A stretch of 64,000 nucleotides of DNA from assembly GCA_028066055.1 (NCBI GenBank), contig JALCBY010000001.1, forward strand, positions 89,984 through 153,983, in the 5' to 3' direction. The notes beneath the pieces were generated by a model, which made no database searches, was not told the DNA's origin, and saw nothing but the letters and a program-made list of their open reading frames with translations. Shown piece by piece: positions 9,635 to 17,554 of the stretch (the stretch's first letter is position 1; every line of letters begins with the position of its first letter). A program made the translations under genes and the position numbers. This DNA is from Hyphomicrobiaceae bacterium. Lineage in GTDB: Bacteria > Pseudomonadota > Alphaproteobacteria > Rhizobiales > Methyloligellaceae.

Positions 9635-10455
9635 TGCAAACCGGCCAACAGAACGAACCTTTCGCACTCGTACCCCTTCCCGCGGCCCGCAGCCGTTCGA
9701 AGCCGCGCAAAACCGGCCTCACGATGATGATGGATTGGGGTTTGCCCATCGGTCAGCAACGCGACTGGCTCGGTCTGCTCGGACCCCATGTCGATCTCGC
9801 CAAGTTCGTCGTCGGCACGGCGCGGCTCTACGACGAACCGTATCTGGAAGAAAAGATCGCGCTCTACAAGGAACATGACGTTCACGGTTTCATCGGCGGG
9901 CAGTTTCTTGAATATATCTACGCCACGCAGGGTGTTGCAGGCGCGACCCCCTTCTTTGAGGAAGCGAAGCGGCTTGGCTTCGAAGCGATCGAAGTATCCG
10001 ACAATGTGGTGCCGTTTGACGCGGAAACCCGCCGGACACTCATTCGCAAGGCGGTCGATTGCGGCCTCGAAGTGCACGGTGAGGTCGGTTCCAAGAGTGA
10101 CGAGACAAGCGCGGCCGTTCTGATCGACGAAGCGAACCAGTGCTTCGATGCGGGTGCCAATGTGGTGCTGATCGAAGGGGCGGAACTGCTGGTTGACGGC
10201 GAACCGAACCGCACGCTGATCGCGGGTCTGCGCAAGGGGCTCGATGCTTCCCGCGTTATTTTCGAACTGATCGGCCCGTGGATACCTGACACCCACCATT
10301 GCGACGTCTACCAGCTCAAGAAGTTTCTGATCGAAGAGTTCGGACCGGACGTCAATCTGGCGAACGTGATGCCGGAGCATGTGTTTGAAACCGAGGCGCT
10401 CCGGGTGGGCCTGAGTGTCACGGGCCCCGGTCAACTGGCGCAGGCGGCGGAATGA
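9631..10455 (+). CDS. comA: ComA-family protein (phosphosulfolactate synthase-like)
   Basis: This 274-aa protein has the ComA TIM-barrel signature: TGLTMMMDWGLP, FVVGTARLYD, HGFIGGQFLEY, GFEAIEVSDN, EVHGEVGSKS, AGANVVLIEGAE, SRVIFELIGPW and VNLANVM. Known ComA enzymes add sulfite to phosphoenolpyruvate, giving (R)-2-phospho-3-sulfolactate, for coenzyme M synthesis in archaea and in Xanthobacter-type bacteria. No ComB, ComC, ComDE or Xcb partner is visible. Compared with archaeal ComA as I remember it, the EISDG and EGRESG stretches are changed to EVSDN and EGAELL, so substrate or direction may differ. It sits second in an operon with an ABC importer, a TauD dioxygenase and a sulfatase. A sulfite-fixing or sulfite-releasing role is inference. 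Confidence 0.75.
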   Translation: MMQTGQQNEPFALVPLPAARSRSKPRKTGLTMMMDWGLPIGQQRDWLGLLGPHVDLAKFVVGTARLYDEPYLEEKIALYKEHDVHGFIGGQFLEYIYATQGVAGATPFFEEAKRLGFEAIEVSDNVVPFDAETRRTLIRKAVDCGLEVHGEVGSKSDETSAAVLIDEANQCFDAGANVVLIEGAELLVDGEPNRTLIAGLRKGLDASRVIFELIGPWIPDTHHCDVYQLKKFLIEEFGPDVNLANVMPEHVFETEALRVGLSVTGPGQLAQAAE

Positions 10456-10590
10456 CTACAGGACAAACAACAATCAAGAACGAGACTAATAGGATTTGAT
10501 GCGGCAAACTTGAAACTTGTGCAGATCTGAGCCCGAAAGACCAACAACCGGGCGAAGCTGCTCGTAGCGTAGAAAGGGAGGAAGACCCAA

Positions 10591-11631
10591 GTGAGACAGT
10601 CAGTATTGAAACGCCATGTACGGGTTCTGGCAGCCGGTGCGGCCCTAATGGGGTTGAGCGTTGCCGCCACGACGAATGCGATTGCGGAAACCAAAGAGGT
10701 CCGCTTTGCGCAACAGTTCGGTCTGTTGTATCTGCCGATGCATGTTGTCGTGGACAAGAAGCTCGTTCAGAAGTGCGCGAACGACAAAGGTCTGGGAGAC
10801 GTCAAGGTCTCGATGCATCGCTTCAGCGGTGGCGCGGCTGTGAACCAGGCCCTCCTGTCCGGAAACGTCGACTTTGCCGCGGGCGGCATCGGTCCGTTGC
10901 TCAAGCTCTGGGACAAGACCAAAGGCCGTCTCAATGTGAAAGCGATGACGACGCTTGCGGCAATGCCGTTGAAGCTCAACACCAACGACAGCCGGGTCAA
11001 GAAGCTCGAAAACTATGTCGGGCTGAAGGATCACAAGATTGCGACGCCTTCGGTCAAGGTGTCCATTCAGGCGGTCGTCCTGCAGATGGCTGCAAAGAAG
11101 AAGTGGGGCGCCAAGGAAGCCTTCAAGCTCGATCCCATGACGGTATCGATGAAGCATCCGTCCGCCATGGCGGCGCTGCTCGCAGGCGGCCAGGCCGTGA
11201 AAAGCCATTTCGCGACCCTGCCCACATCTTTTGCCGAGCTGCAGAGCGGCAAGATTCACAATGTCCTCACATCCTACGATGTGCTCGGCGGACGGCACTC
11301 CACCGTCGCCATGTACAACAAGGAGGATTGGAAAAAAGCCAATCCGAAGATGTATGAGTGCGTATGGTCTTCCTACCGCCAGGCAACGAAGTGGATCAAC
11401 GAAAACAAGAAGGACGCTGCGGCGCTCTTCCATCGCTTCACCAAATCCAAGCTGAAACTCGAAGACATCGAGAAGATGGTCGGCGACGAGAAAGAGATGC
11501 TCTACTCGCTGACGCCGGAACGCACCATGGAGTTCGCGAAGTTCATGCACTCCATCGGCGCGATCAAGAATATGCCCGGCAGCTGGAAGGACTACTACTG
11601 GGAAAACAACTACGATCAGAGCGGCAGCTGA
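10591..11631 (+). CDS. ABC transporter substrate-binding protein (NitT/TauT type)
   Basis: This periplasmic binding protein (346 aa) has a Sec signal peptide (basic start, hydrophobic core, TTNAIAETKE cleavage region near residue 33). The mature part has the NMT1/SsuA-like fold pattern: VRFAQQFGLLYLPMHVVVDKKL, then FSGGAAVNQALLSGNVDFAAGG. The start is GTG behind a strong AAAGGGAGG. It feeds the ATPase and the two permeases that follow. NitT/TauT importers carry sulfonates, nitrate or small heteroaromatics; the TauD and ComA neighbours favour an organosulfur compound. A 135-bp gap separates it from comA, so it may also have its own promoter. Confidence 0.88.
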   Translation: MRQSVLKRHVRVLAAGAALMGLSVAATTNAIAETKEVRFAQQFGLLYLPMHVVVDKKLVQKCANDKGLGDVKVSMHRFSGGAAVNQALLSGNVDFAAGGIGPLLKLWDKTKGRLNVKAMTTLAAMPLKLNTNDSRVKKLENYVGLKDHKIATPSVKVSIQAVVLQMAAKKKWGAKEAFKLDPMTVSMKHPSAMAALLAGGQAVKSHFATLPTSFAELQSGKIHNVLTSYDVLGGRHSTVAMYNKEDWKKANPKMYECVWSSYRQATKWINENKKDAAALFHRFTKSKLKLEDIEKMVGDEKEMLYSLTPERTMEFAKFMHSIGAIKNMPGSWKDYYWENNYDQSGS

Positions 11632-11634
11632 TTG

Positions 11635-12486
11635 ATGGACGCAAAGACCGATACCGTGGCGGGCAAAAAGCCCGCCACGGGCACTGCAAAACCAATACTC
11701 GAGGTCGACGGGGTTACGCTCCAGTACAAGACCAAGGAGCACCTGATCACGGCAACCTATCGCGTCAGCTTCGATGTGTATCCGGCAGACCGGTTCGTTC
11801 TGCTGGGTCCGTCAGGCTGCGGCAAGTCGACCTTGCTCAAAGGCATTGCCGGCTACATGAAGCCGGTCGAGGGCGACATCCGCCTCAAAGGCCGCGAGAT
11901 TTCCGAACCCGGCCCGGATCGGGTCATGGTCTTCCAGGAGTTCGACCAGCTTCTTCCCTGGAAGACAGTCAAGCAGAACATCACATTCGCGCTGCGCAAC
12001 GGCGGCAAGACGTCGAACGCGGCCGAGGCGAACGAGATCGCCATGGAGTATATCCACAAGGTCAAGCTCACCGGCTTTGAGGATACATTCCCTCATATGC
12101 TTTCAGGCGGGATGAAGCAGCGCGTGGCGATCGCGCGCGGCATGGCCATGGAACCCGACGTCCTGCTCATGGATGAGCCTTTCGCGGCGCTGGACGCGCT
12201 GACCCGGCTGCAGATGCAGAAGGAACTGTTGCAGCTCTGGGAAGACACGCATTTCACCGTTCTTTTCGTCACGCACTCCATCGAGGAAGCGCTCATCGTT
12301 GGCAGCCGCATACTCGTGCTGTCGCCCCACCCGGGACAGGTCAAGGCCGAACTGAACGCACATGAACTCAATCACGACAATGTCGGATCGAAGGTGTTCG
12401 CCCGCGTACAGCAACGCATCCACGACATGCTCTTCGCCGATCGCATTCTGGAAGATGAAATCCTCGGCGAGGAACTCGACAAATGA
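11635..12486 (+). CDS. ABC transporter ATP-binding protein (NitT/TauT type)
   Basis: This ATPase subunit (283 aa) has Walker A LLGPSGCGKST, a Q-loop in VFQEFDQLLPWK, signature LSGGMKQRV, Walker B VLLMDEPF and switch His in VTHSIEEA. It powers import through the two following permeases. The ATG at 11635 follows the binding-protein stop by 3 bp; a TTG at 11632 is also in frame. Its first codons contain a strong RNA hairpin (11654-11680), and the N-terminal extension of about 20 residues before PILEVDGVTL is rich in Lys, Thr and Ala. It overlaps the next gene in ATGA. Confidence 0.9.
   Translation: MDAKTDTVAGKKPATGTAKPILEVDGVTLQYKTKEHLITATYRVSFDVYPADRFVLLGPSGCGKSTLLKGIAGYMKPVEGDIRLKGREISEPGPDRVMVFQEFDQLLPWKTVKQNITFALRNGGKTSNAAEANEIAMEYIHKVKLTGFEDTFPHMLSGGMKQRVAIARGMAMEPDVLLMDEPFAALDALTRLQMQKELLQLWEDTHFTVLFVTHSIEEALIVGSRILVLSPHPGQVKAELNAHELNHDNVGSKVFARVQQRIHDMLFADRILEDEILGEELDK
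11654..11680 (+). other. Strong RNA hairpin at the binding-protein/ATPase junction
   Basis: The arms CCGTGGCGGGC and GCCCGCCACGG pair perfectly over 11 bp around an AAAAA loop, starting 23 bp after the binding-protein stop. No U-tract follows. The position fits a stabilising or pausing hairpin that lets the binding protein be expressed above the ATPase. It lies within the N-terminal codons of the ATPase and may therefore also dampen its translation. Confidence 0.6.
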
Positions 12487-13382
12487 CGAGCGCGCCGAGC
12501 ATAGAAATCCGCCCTGAGTTCGAGGCGGACGAGATCGGCAAGGCCGCCACCGGAGACGTCGCGCGCAAACTGAGCCTGTGGGAACGCATCACGGACATGA
12601 ATTCCGTGCGCAAGCTCACCATTCTGGTGATCGTGCTTGTGATCTGGGAGATCTACACACGCTGGGCCGAAGTCTCCGAGCTGATCATGCCGAGATTCAG
12701 CTCTACGGCCGAAGCGCTTCTCGACGGCGTTTTCAACGAGCAACTGCTGATCATGGTGTGGAACTCTCTCACCGTGCTCGTATCCGGCTACTTCATCGGA
12801 CTGCTGATCGCCACATTGCTCACCACCGCGGCTACGATGACACGGTTCGGCAGCGACATCCTGAGTACGCTCACCGCGATGCTCAACCCGCTGCCGGCGA
12901 TTGCGCTCCTGCCGCTTGCGCTTTTGTGGTTTGGGCTTGGCGCCGATGCGATCATCTTCACGCTTCTGCATTCGGTCATCTGGCCGGTGGCGCTGAACGC
13001 GCATGTCGGCTTCATGAGCGTCAGCGAAACGCAACGCATGGTGGGACGAAACTATGGATTGCGTGGTCTGATCTATGTGGCCAAGCTGCTCATCCCCGCC
13101 GCCTTCCCGCAAATTCTGATGGGTCTGAAGATCGGCTGGGCCTACGCTTGGCGCACGCTCATCGCCGCCGAGCTCGTGTTCGGCGGTTCGATTTCGGATA
13201 CCTCGGAGGGTACGTCCGGCGGGCTCGGCTGGTTCGTTTTCGCCAACCAGATGGATCTACGCATTGCGCACGTCTTCGCCGGCCTCTTCACCGTCATTCT
13301 CGTCGGCGTCCTTGTTGAGAATGTCATTTTCAACAATATCGAAAACCGGACGGTTCGCCGCTGGGGGATGCAGGCGCGATGA
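12483..13382 (+). CDS. ABC transporter permease (first of two)
   Basis: This inner-membrane permease (299 aa) of the BPD_transp_1 type has about six hydrophobic segments after a 45-residue cytoplasmic N-terminus. The EAA-like coupling loop reads GRNYGLRGLIYVAKLLIPAAFPQIL. Both flanking junctions are ATGA overlaps. It is clearly homologous to the next gene (shared MLNPLPAIALLPLALLWFGL core), so the importer probably has a heterodimeric membrane part, whereas TauC/SsuC-type importers usually use one permease twice. Confidence 0.88.
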   Translation: MTSAPSIEIRPEFEADEIGKAATGDVARKLSLWERITDMNSVRKLTILVIVLVIWEIYTRWAEVSELIMPRFSSTAEALLDGVFNEQLLIMVWNSLTVLVSGYFIGLLIATLLTTAATMTRFGSDILSTLTAMLNPLPAIALLPLALLWFGLGADAIIFTLLHSVIWPVALNAHVGFMSVSETQRMVGRNYGLRGLIYVAKLLIPAAFPQILMGLKIGWAYAWRTLIAAELVFGGSISDTSEGTSGGLGWFVFANQMDLRIAHVFAGLFTVILVGVLVENVIFNNIENRTVRRWGMQAR

Positions 13383-14281
13383 GCAAAACCGCGATCAAGA
13401 AGACCGCATCCCTGCCTGAACTTGTGGTCCGTCCCGAATTCGAAGTCTCCGACCTTGAACAGGCGCAAACCGGCGAAGTGGCCATAAAGCTCTCATGGGT
13501 CGAGCGCATCTGGAACGTCGATGCGGTTCGAAAGTCTGTTATCCTGCTGTCTCTTGTCGTTGTGTGGCAGGCCTACACGGTGGGATTTGACGTTGAGCCG
13601 CTGATGTTGCCAAGCTTCTCGGCATCCTTCGCGACGCTCTACAACGCGCTGTTCCATGGCGATCTCATCTTCAAGATCTGGTTCTCGATCAAGGTTCTGA
13701 TCATTGGCTATAGCGCCGGACTATTTCTCGCAGCCGTATTGATCCTGCTGGCAACTGCAACACGGTTTGGCAGTGATCTCATCGCCATGGCCACAGCCAT
13801 GTTCAACCCGCTGCCCGCGATTGCTCTGTTGCCACTGGCCATGTTGTGGTTTGGCCTTGGCACGGCGAGCCTCGTTTTCGTTCTGATCCACTCGGTTCTG
13901 TGGGCGGTCGCGCTCAGCACGCACTCAGGTTTTGAAGGCGTCAGCCAAACGTTACGCATGATCGGCCGCAACTACGGCCTGCGCGGCATCGAATATGTCT
14001 GGAAGATTCTCGTTCCGGCCGCCCTTCCCTCGATCCTTGCCGGGATGAAGATCGGCTGGGCTTTTGCCTGGCGCACGCTCATCGGCGCGGAGCTCGTATT
14101 TGGTGCTTCTTCCGGCAGCGGCGGTCTGGGTTGGTACATCTTTGAGTCGAGCCAGAATATCGAAACCGATGGCGTGTTCGCCGGATTGTTCATGGTGATC
14201 CTGATTGGATTCCTGGTTGAGAATGTCGTGTTTCGCAACGTCGAGGTGAAAACCGTTATCCGATGGGGAATGCAGAGATAG
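13379..14281 (+). CDS. ABC transporter permease (second of two)
   Basis: This 300-aa permease is paralogous to the preceding one: the same N-terminal PEFEVSDLEQAQTGEVA-type lead, the same NPLPAIALLPLAMLWFGL core, and the coupling loop GRNYGLRGIEYVWKILVPAALP. It differs by a shorter C-terminal segment, lacking the insertion after ELVFG found in the first copy. The pair looks like an old tandem duplication kept in one operon. It ends 9 bp before the TauD-family gene. Confidence 0.88.
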   Translation: MSKTAIKKTASLPELVVRPEFEVSDLEQAQTGEVAIKLSWVERIWNVDAVRKSVILLSLVVVWQAYTVGFDVEPLMLPSFSASFATLYNALFHGDLIFKIWFSIKVLIIGYSAGLFLAAVLILLATATRFGSDLIAMATAMFNPLPAIALLPLAMLWFGLGTASLVFVLIHSVLWAVALSTHSGFEGVSQTLRMIGRNYGLRGIEYVWKILVPAALPSILAGMKIGWAFAWRTLIGAELVFGASSGSGGLGWYIFESSQNIETDGVFAGLFMVILIGFLVENVVFRNVEVKTVIRWGMQR

Positions 14282-14290
14282 GAGGGTGAT

Positions 14291-15154
14291 ATGACGTTAT
14301 CCGTCACCAAAATCGGCAAGACGTTCGTCGGCGAGGTTTCCGGCGTCGATTTGTCCAAACCGCTCGAGAGCGAAACGGCGGAACAGATCCGGCAGGCCTG
14401 GTGGGATCATTCGATCCTGGTGTTCCGGGATCAGGACCTCACGCAGGAGCAGCATGTCGCTTTCTCACGAAACTTCGGAGACCTGCAGGGACACACGGTC
14501 AAGGACTGGCTGTTGCCCACCCATCCGGAAATTCTCGTTCTTTCCAACCGTGGTCGCGGCGGCGTGAAGCCGCTGGAAAATGGCGGTGCCTACTGGCACA
14601 GCGACATCACCTATGAGGCGCTTCCGCCTTTGGGATCCATTCTTCATGGCTTGACCGTTCCACCGGAAGGTGGAGACACGCTTTACGCGGACATGTATGC
14701 GGCCTACGAAACGCTCGATGACGAGACCAAGGCCCTGGTCGACGATGCCACGGCCATCCACAACTACAAGCATCGCTACATGCTGATGGCCGAAGGCGGC
14801 AAGCGCCCCGAACCCACCAAGGAACAGCTCGCCGAGTGGGTCGATGTCGAGCATCCTATCGTTCTTGAACACCCCAATTCGGGCCGCAAGGCGTTGTTCG
14901 TCAATGAAGGGTTCACGATGGGCATCAAGGGCATGGACAAGGAGGGAGGCGACGCTCTCCTGCAGCGCCTTTACGACCACTCCGTACAGCCGCAGTTCGT
15001 TTATGCCCATGATTGGCGTCCACACGACATCGTCATGTGGGACAACCGCTGCACGATGCATCGCGCAACGACATACGATGCCGAAAAATACGAGCGCACG
15101 ATGCATCGCACGACCATCAAGGGAATCGGGCGTCAACAACAGGCCGCCGCATAG
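14291..15154 (+). CDS. TauD/TfdA-family Fe(II)/2-oxoglutarate dioxygenase
   Basis: This 287-aa cytoplasmic oxygenase has the iron-binding facial triad H103-x-D105 (YWHSDITYE) and H257 (NRCTMHRATTYD), plus R273 for 2-oxoglutarate. AGGAGGGTG precedes the ATG. The family hydroxylates carbon next to sulfonate, sulfate-ester, phenoxy or similar groups, and in taurine or alkyl-sulfonate metabolism this releases sulfite and an aldehyde. With an ABC importer in front and a ComA-like enzyme in the same operon, an imported sulfonate or sulfate ester is the most economical substrate. The exact compound cannot be read from sequence. Confidence 0.87.
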   Translation: MTLSVTKIGKTFVGEVSGVDLSKPLESETAEQIRQAWWDHSILVFRDQDLTQEQHVAFSRNFGDLQGHTVKDWLLPTHPEILVLSNRGRGGVKPLENGGAYWHSDITYEALPPLGSILHGLTVPPEGGDTLYADMYAAYETLDDETKALVDDATAIHNYKHRYMLMAEGGKRPEPTKEQLAEWVDVEHPIVLEHPNSGRKALFVNEGFTMGIKGMDKEGGDALLQRLYDHSVQPQFVYAHDWRPHDIVMWDNRCTMHRATTYDAEKYERTMHRTTIKGIGRQQQAAA

Positions 15155-15203
15155 CCTGAACCGACGCACAAAAGACGACCAGTGTTTGCAACGAAGGCCG
15201 GAC

Positions 15204-15234
15204 GGCGTGTTCTCTGCGCGTTGAACAGCACGCC
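15204..15234 (+). other. Inverted repeat between TauD and DUF3604 genes
   Basis: GGCGTG (15204-15209) and CACGCC (15229-15234) can pair, with TTC/GAA continuing the stem around a small bulge. It lies in the only sizeable gap (111 bp) of the downstream half of the operon and has no U-tract. A weak attenuator or RNA-stability element is possible. Confidence 0.3.
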
Positions 15235-15265
15235 GGACATCGGCCCGTGAGCGAGGGAGAGTGAC

Positions 15266-17554
15266 GTGGAGGGCAGCAAAGTTCTGCTTGCAGGAAATCT
15301 TTCGGACAACATCCCCGCCAAGTTGGCGGGCCATGCGACCATCGAGCCTTCAGGAGAATTCGAAGCAGGCTCTTATGCCACGATCAAGCTTGTCTATACC
15401 GCCGGCTTCTACGGCATCGACGACAGCGGCAGCATCAAGATCGTCGGCCGCTTCGCAACGGATCAGACGACGCCGCAGTTCGACGATCCCGCAGCGCCCG
15501 GTTACACGACGGTCGTCGCCAGCAACAACGCCAAACTGGAAGTCCGCTACGACCCGAAAGGGAATGTGCGTCCTTGGGATGCGACGCTCTACATCAAGGT
15601 CGTGAACGGCTTCATGAAGGAAGGCGACACGATCACGATCGTATTCGGAGAGCAGAGCGGCGGGTCGCCCGGCATGCGTCTGCAGACCTTCTGCGAAGAC
15701 ACCTATGAGTTCCGTGTGCTGGTCGACGCGATCGCCACTTACACCTATGTCCCGATCCCCGAACAGCCGACGATCAATATCGTGCCTGGCCCGCCCGAGA
15801 CCTGGCGCGCGGTCCTGCCCACGACCCATCCTGCGGACAAGCCCTTTCGCCTCTCGCTGAAAGGGGAAGATCGGTGGGGAAATCCAAGCAACCAGGTTTC
15901 TGCCAACCTGCACCTGAACGCCACGCCCGCCATTGCCGGCCTGCCGGAAACGGTCTCATTCGCACCCGGCGCGTTCGCACACATCGTCGACGGGCTGACG
16001 GCGACCGAACCCGGCGTGTACTGGATCGACGTGACCGACGACGCCGGGACACCGCTCTGCAGGTCGAACCCGGTGCGCATCGTTACGCCCCAGGACGGAC
16101 AGAAGCTGCATTTCTGGGGCGATGTGCACGGCCAGAGCGAGGAAACCATCGGAACCAACAGCGCGCGCCAATATATGGAGTTCGCCCGCGACAAGGCCTT
16201 CATCGATGTCATCGGCCATCAGGGAAATGACTTCCAGATCACCAAGGAATTCTGGGCCGATCTGAACACGCTCATGGGCGAGTTCAATGAGCCCGGGCGC
16301 TTCGTCACGCTGCCGGGTTATGAATGGTCCGGGAATACCTTCCTCGGCGGCGACCGCAACGTCTTTTACATGACCGAGGATCGTCCGATCTATCGTTCAT
16401 CCCACGCGCTTGTCGACGATATGAGCGATGTGGACACCGATTGCGGAACGGCCGCCGCGCTTTTTGAAAAGCTGATCGAGAATGACGAGGACGCCGTCTG
16501 TCTCGCGCACTGCGGCGGGCGCTATGCTGACGTCAAAGTGGCCCATGACGGGCGGGTGGAGAAATCCGTCGAGGTCCATTCCTCCTGGGGCACCTTCGAA
16601 TGGATCCTCCACGATGCCCTGGAGATGGGCTATCGCGTCGGCACGGTCTGCAACTCCGACGGTCACAAGGGCCGGCCCGGTGCAAGCTATCCGGGCTCCT
16701 CGAAGTTCGGCGCCATCGGCGGACTGACCTGCTTCGTCACGCCGGAACTCACACGTGCGGGCATTTTTGACTGCTTCCGCAAGCGCCACCATTACGGCAC
16801 GACCGGCAACCGCATGATCCTGGATGTGACAGCCGAGTTTGCCGGCGACGGCACACTCTATCATGACGACCCGGCACTTGGTGACGCAGAGGGCATCCCG
16901 TCAAGCACCGCAATGATGGGCGATATCGTTAAGCTCGCTTCCGGCGACGCGACGCTGAAAATCCATGCCGTCGGTTCAGCACCCATCGAACGCATCGATA
17001 TCTTCAACGGGCTTGAGCATGTTTCGACGTACCGCCCTTACGGCGAAAGCGATCTTGGACGACGCATCAGGGTGGTCTGGGAAGGTGCGGAATATCGGGG
17101 ACGTTTCCGTCAGGTCATCTGGGACGGTTCGGCTACATTCGAGAATAACGAGATCGAACGCGTGACCCCGATCAATTTCTTCAACCGCGACAAGACGCTC
17201 GATCAGGACGGCCCGGCCAGGCTCAACTGGAAGGCGCTGACCACCGGGAATTATGGCGGCTTCGATGCCTGGTTGAAGACTGGAACGGACGGAACGATCA
17301 GCATCGAAACACCGGTCGTTTCAGAGCAGATTGCTATCAAGGATATCGGCTTCGAGGACATGGTGTTCGATGCCGGCAAGCTCGAGCGCAAACTGCGTTT
17401 GTTCCGGCTTCCCGACGAAAATCCGCACCTGGAGATGTCTCTGGAGCAGGAGATCGCGTTGCGTGACGACGGGGACAACGCCCTTTATGTGCGGGTGACC
17501 CAGGAGGACGGCAATCAGGCCTGGTCGAGCCCGATCTACATCTTCCGCTCATGA
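15266..17554 (+). CDS. DUF3604 protein with PHP-like metal-site motifs
   Basis: This is a 762-aa protein with a GTG start behind GAGGGAGA. The first 270 residues are beta-rich. From about residue 280 a PHP-like hydrolase pattern appears: LHFWGDVHGQS, FIDVIGHQGND, TLPGYEWSGN, CLAHCGGRY, VEVHSSWGTFEW and VCNSDGHKGRPG, supplying many His/Asp/Glu candidates for a di- or tri-metal centre. The C-terminal 200 residues are again beta-rich. DUF3604 has no assigned reaction known to me, and PHP relatives are phosphoesterases. It overlaps the sulfatase start by ATGA, so the two are probably made together. No signal peptide is evident, which favours a cytoplasmic role on an imported substrate. Confidence 0.8.
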   Translation: MEGSKVLLAGNLSDNIPAKLAGHATIEPSGEFEAGSYATIKLVYTAGFYGIDDSGSIKIVGRFATDQTTPQFDDPAAPGYTTVVASNNAKLEVRYDPKGNVRPWDATLYIKVVNGFMKEGDTITIVFGEQSGGSPGMRLQTFCEDTYEFRVLVDAIATYTYVPIPEQPTINIVPGPPETWRAVLPTTHPADKPFRLSLKGEDRWGNPSNQVSANLHLNATPAIAGLPETVSFAPGAFAHIVDGLTATEPGVYWIDVTDDAGTPLCRSNPVRIVTPQDGQKLHFWGDVHGQSEETIGTNSARQYMEFARDKAFIDVIGHQGNDFQITKEFWADLNTLMGEFNEPGRFVTLPGYEWSGNTFLGGDRNVFYMTEDRPIYRSSHALVDDMSDVDTDCGTAAALFEKLIENDEDAVCLAHCGGRYADVKVAHDGRVEKSVEVHSSWGTFEWILHDALEMGYRVGTVCNSDGHKGRPGASYPGSSKFGAIGGLTCFVTPELTRAGIFDCFRKRHHYGTTGNRMILDVTAEFAGDGTLYHDDPALGDAEGIPSSTAMMGDIVKLASGDATLKIHAVGSAPIERIDIFNGLEHVSTYRPYGESDLGRRIRVVWEGAEYRGRFRQVIWDGSATFENNEIERVTPINFFNRDKTLDQDGPARLNWKALTTGNYGGFDAWLKTGTDGTISIETPVVSEQIAIKDIGFEDMVFDAGKLERKLRLFRLPDENPHLEMSLEQEIALRDDGDNALYVRVTQEDGNQAWSSPIYIFRS

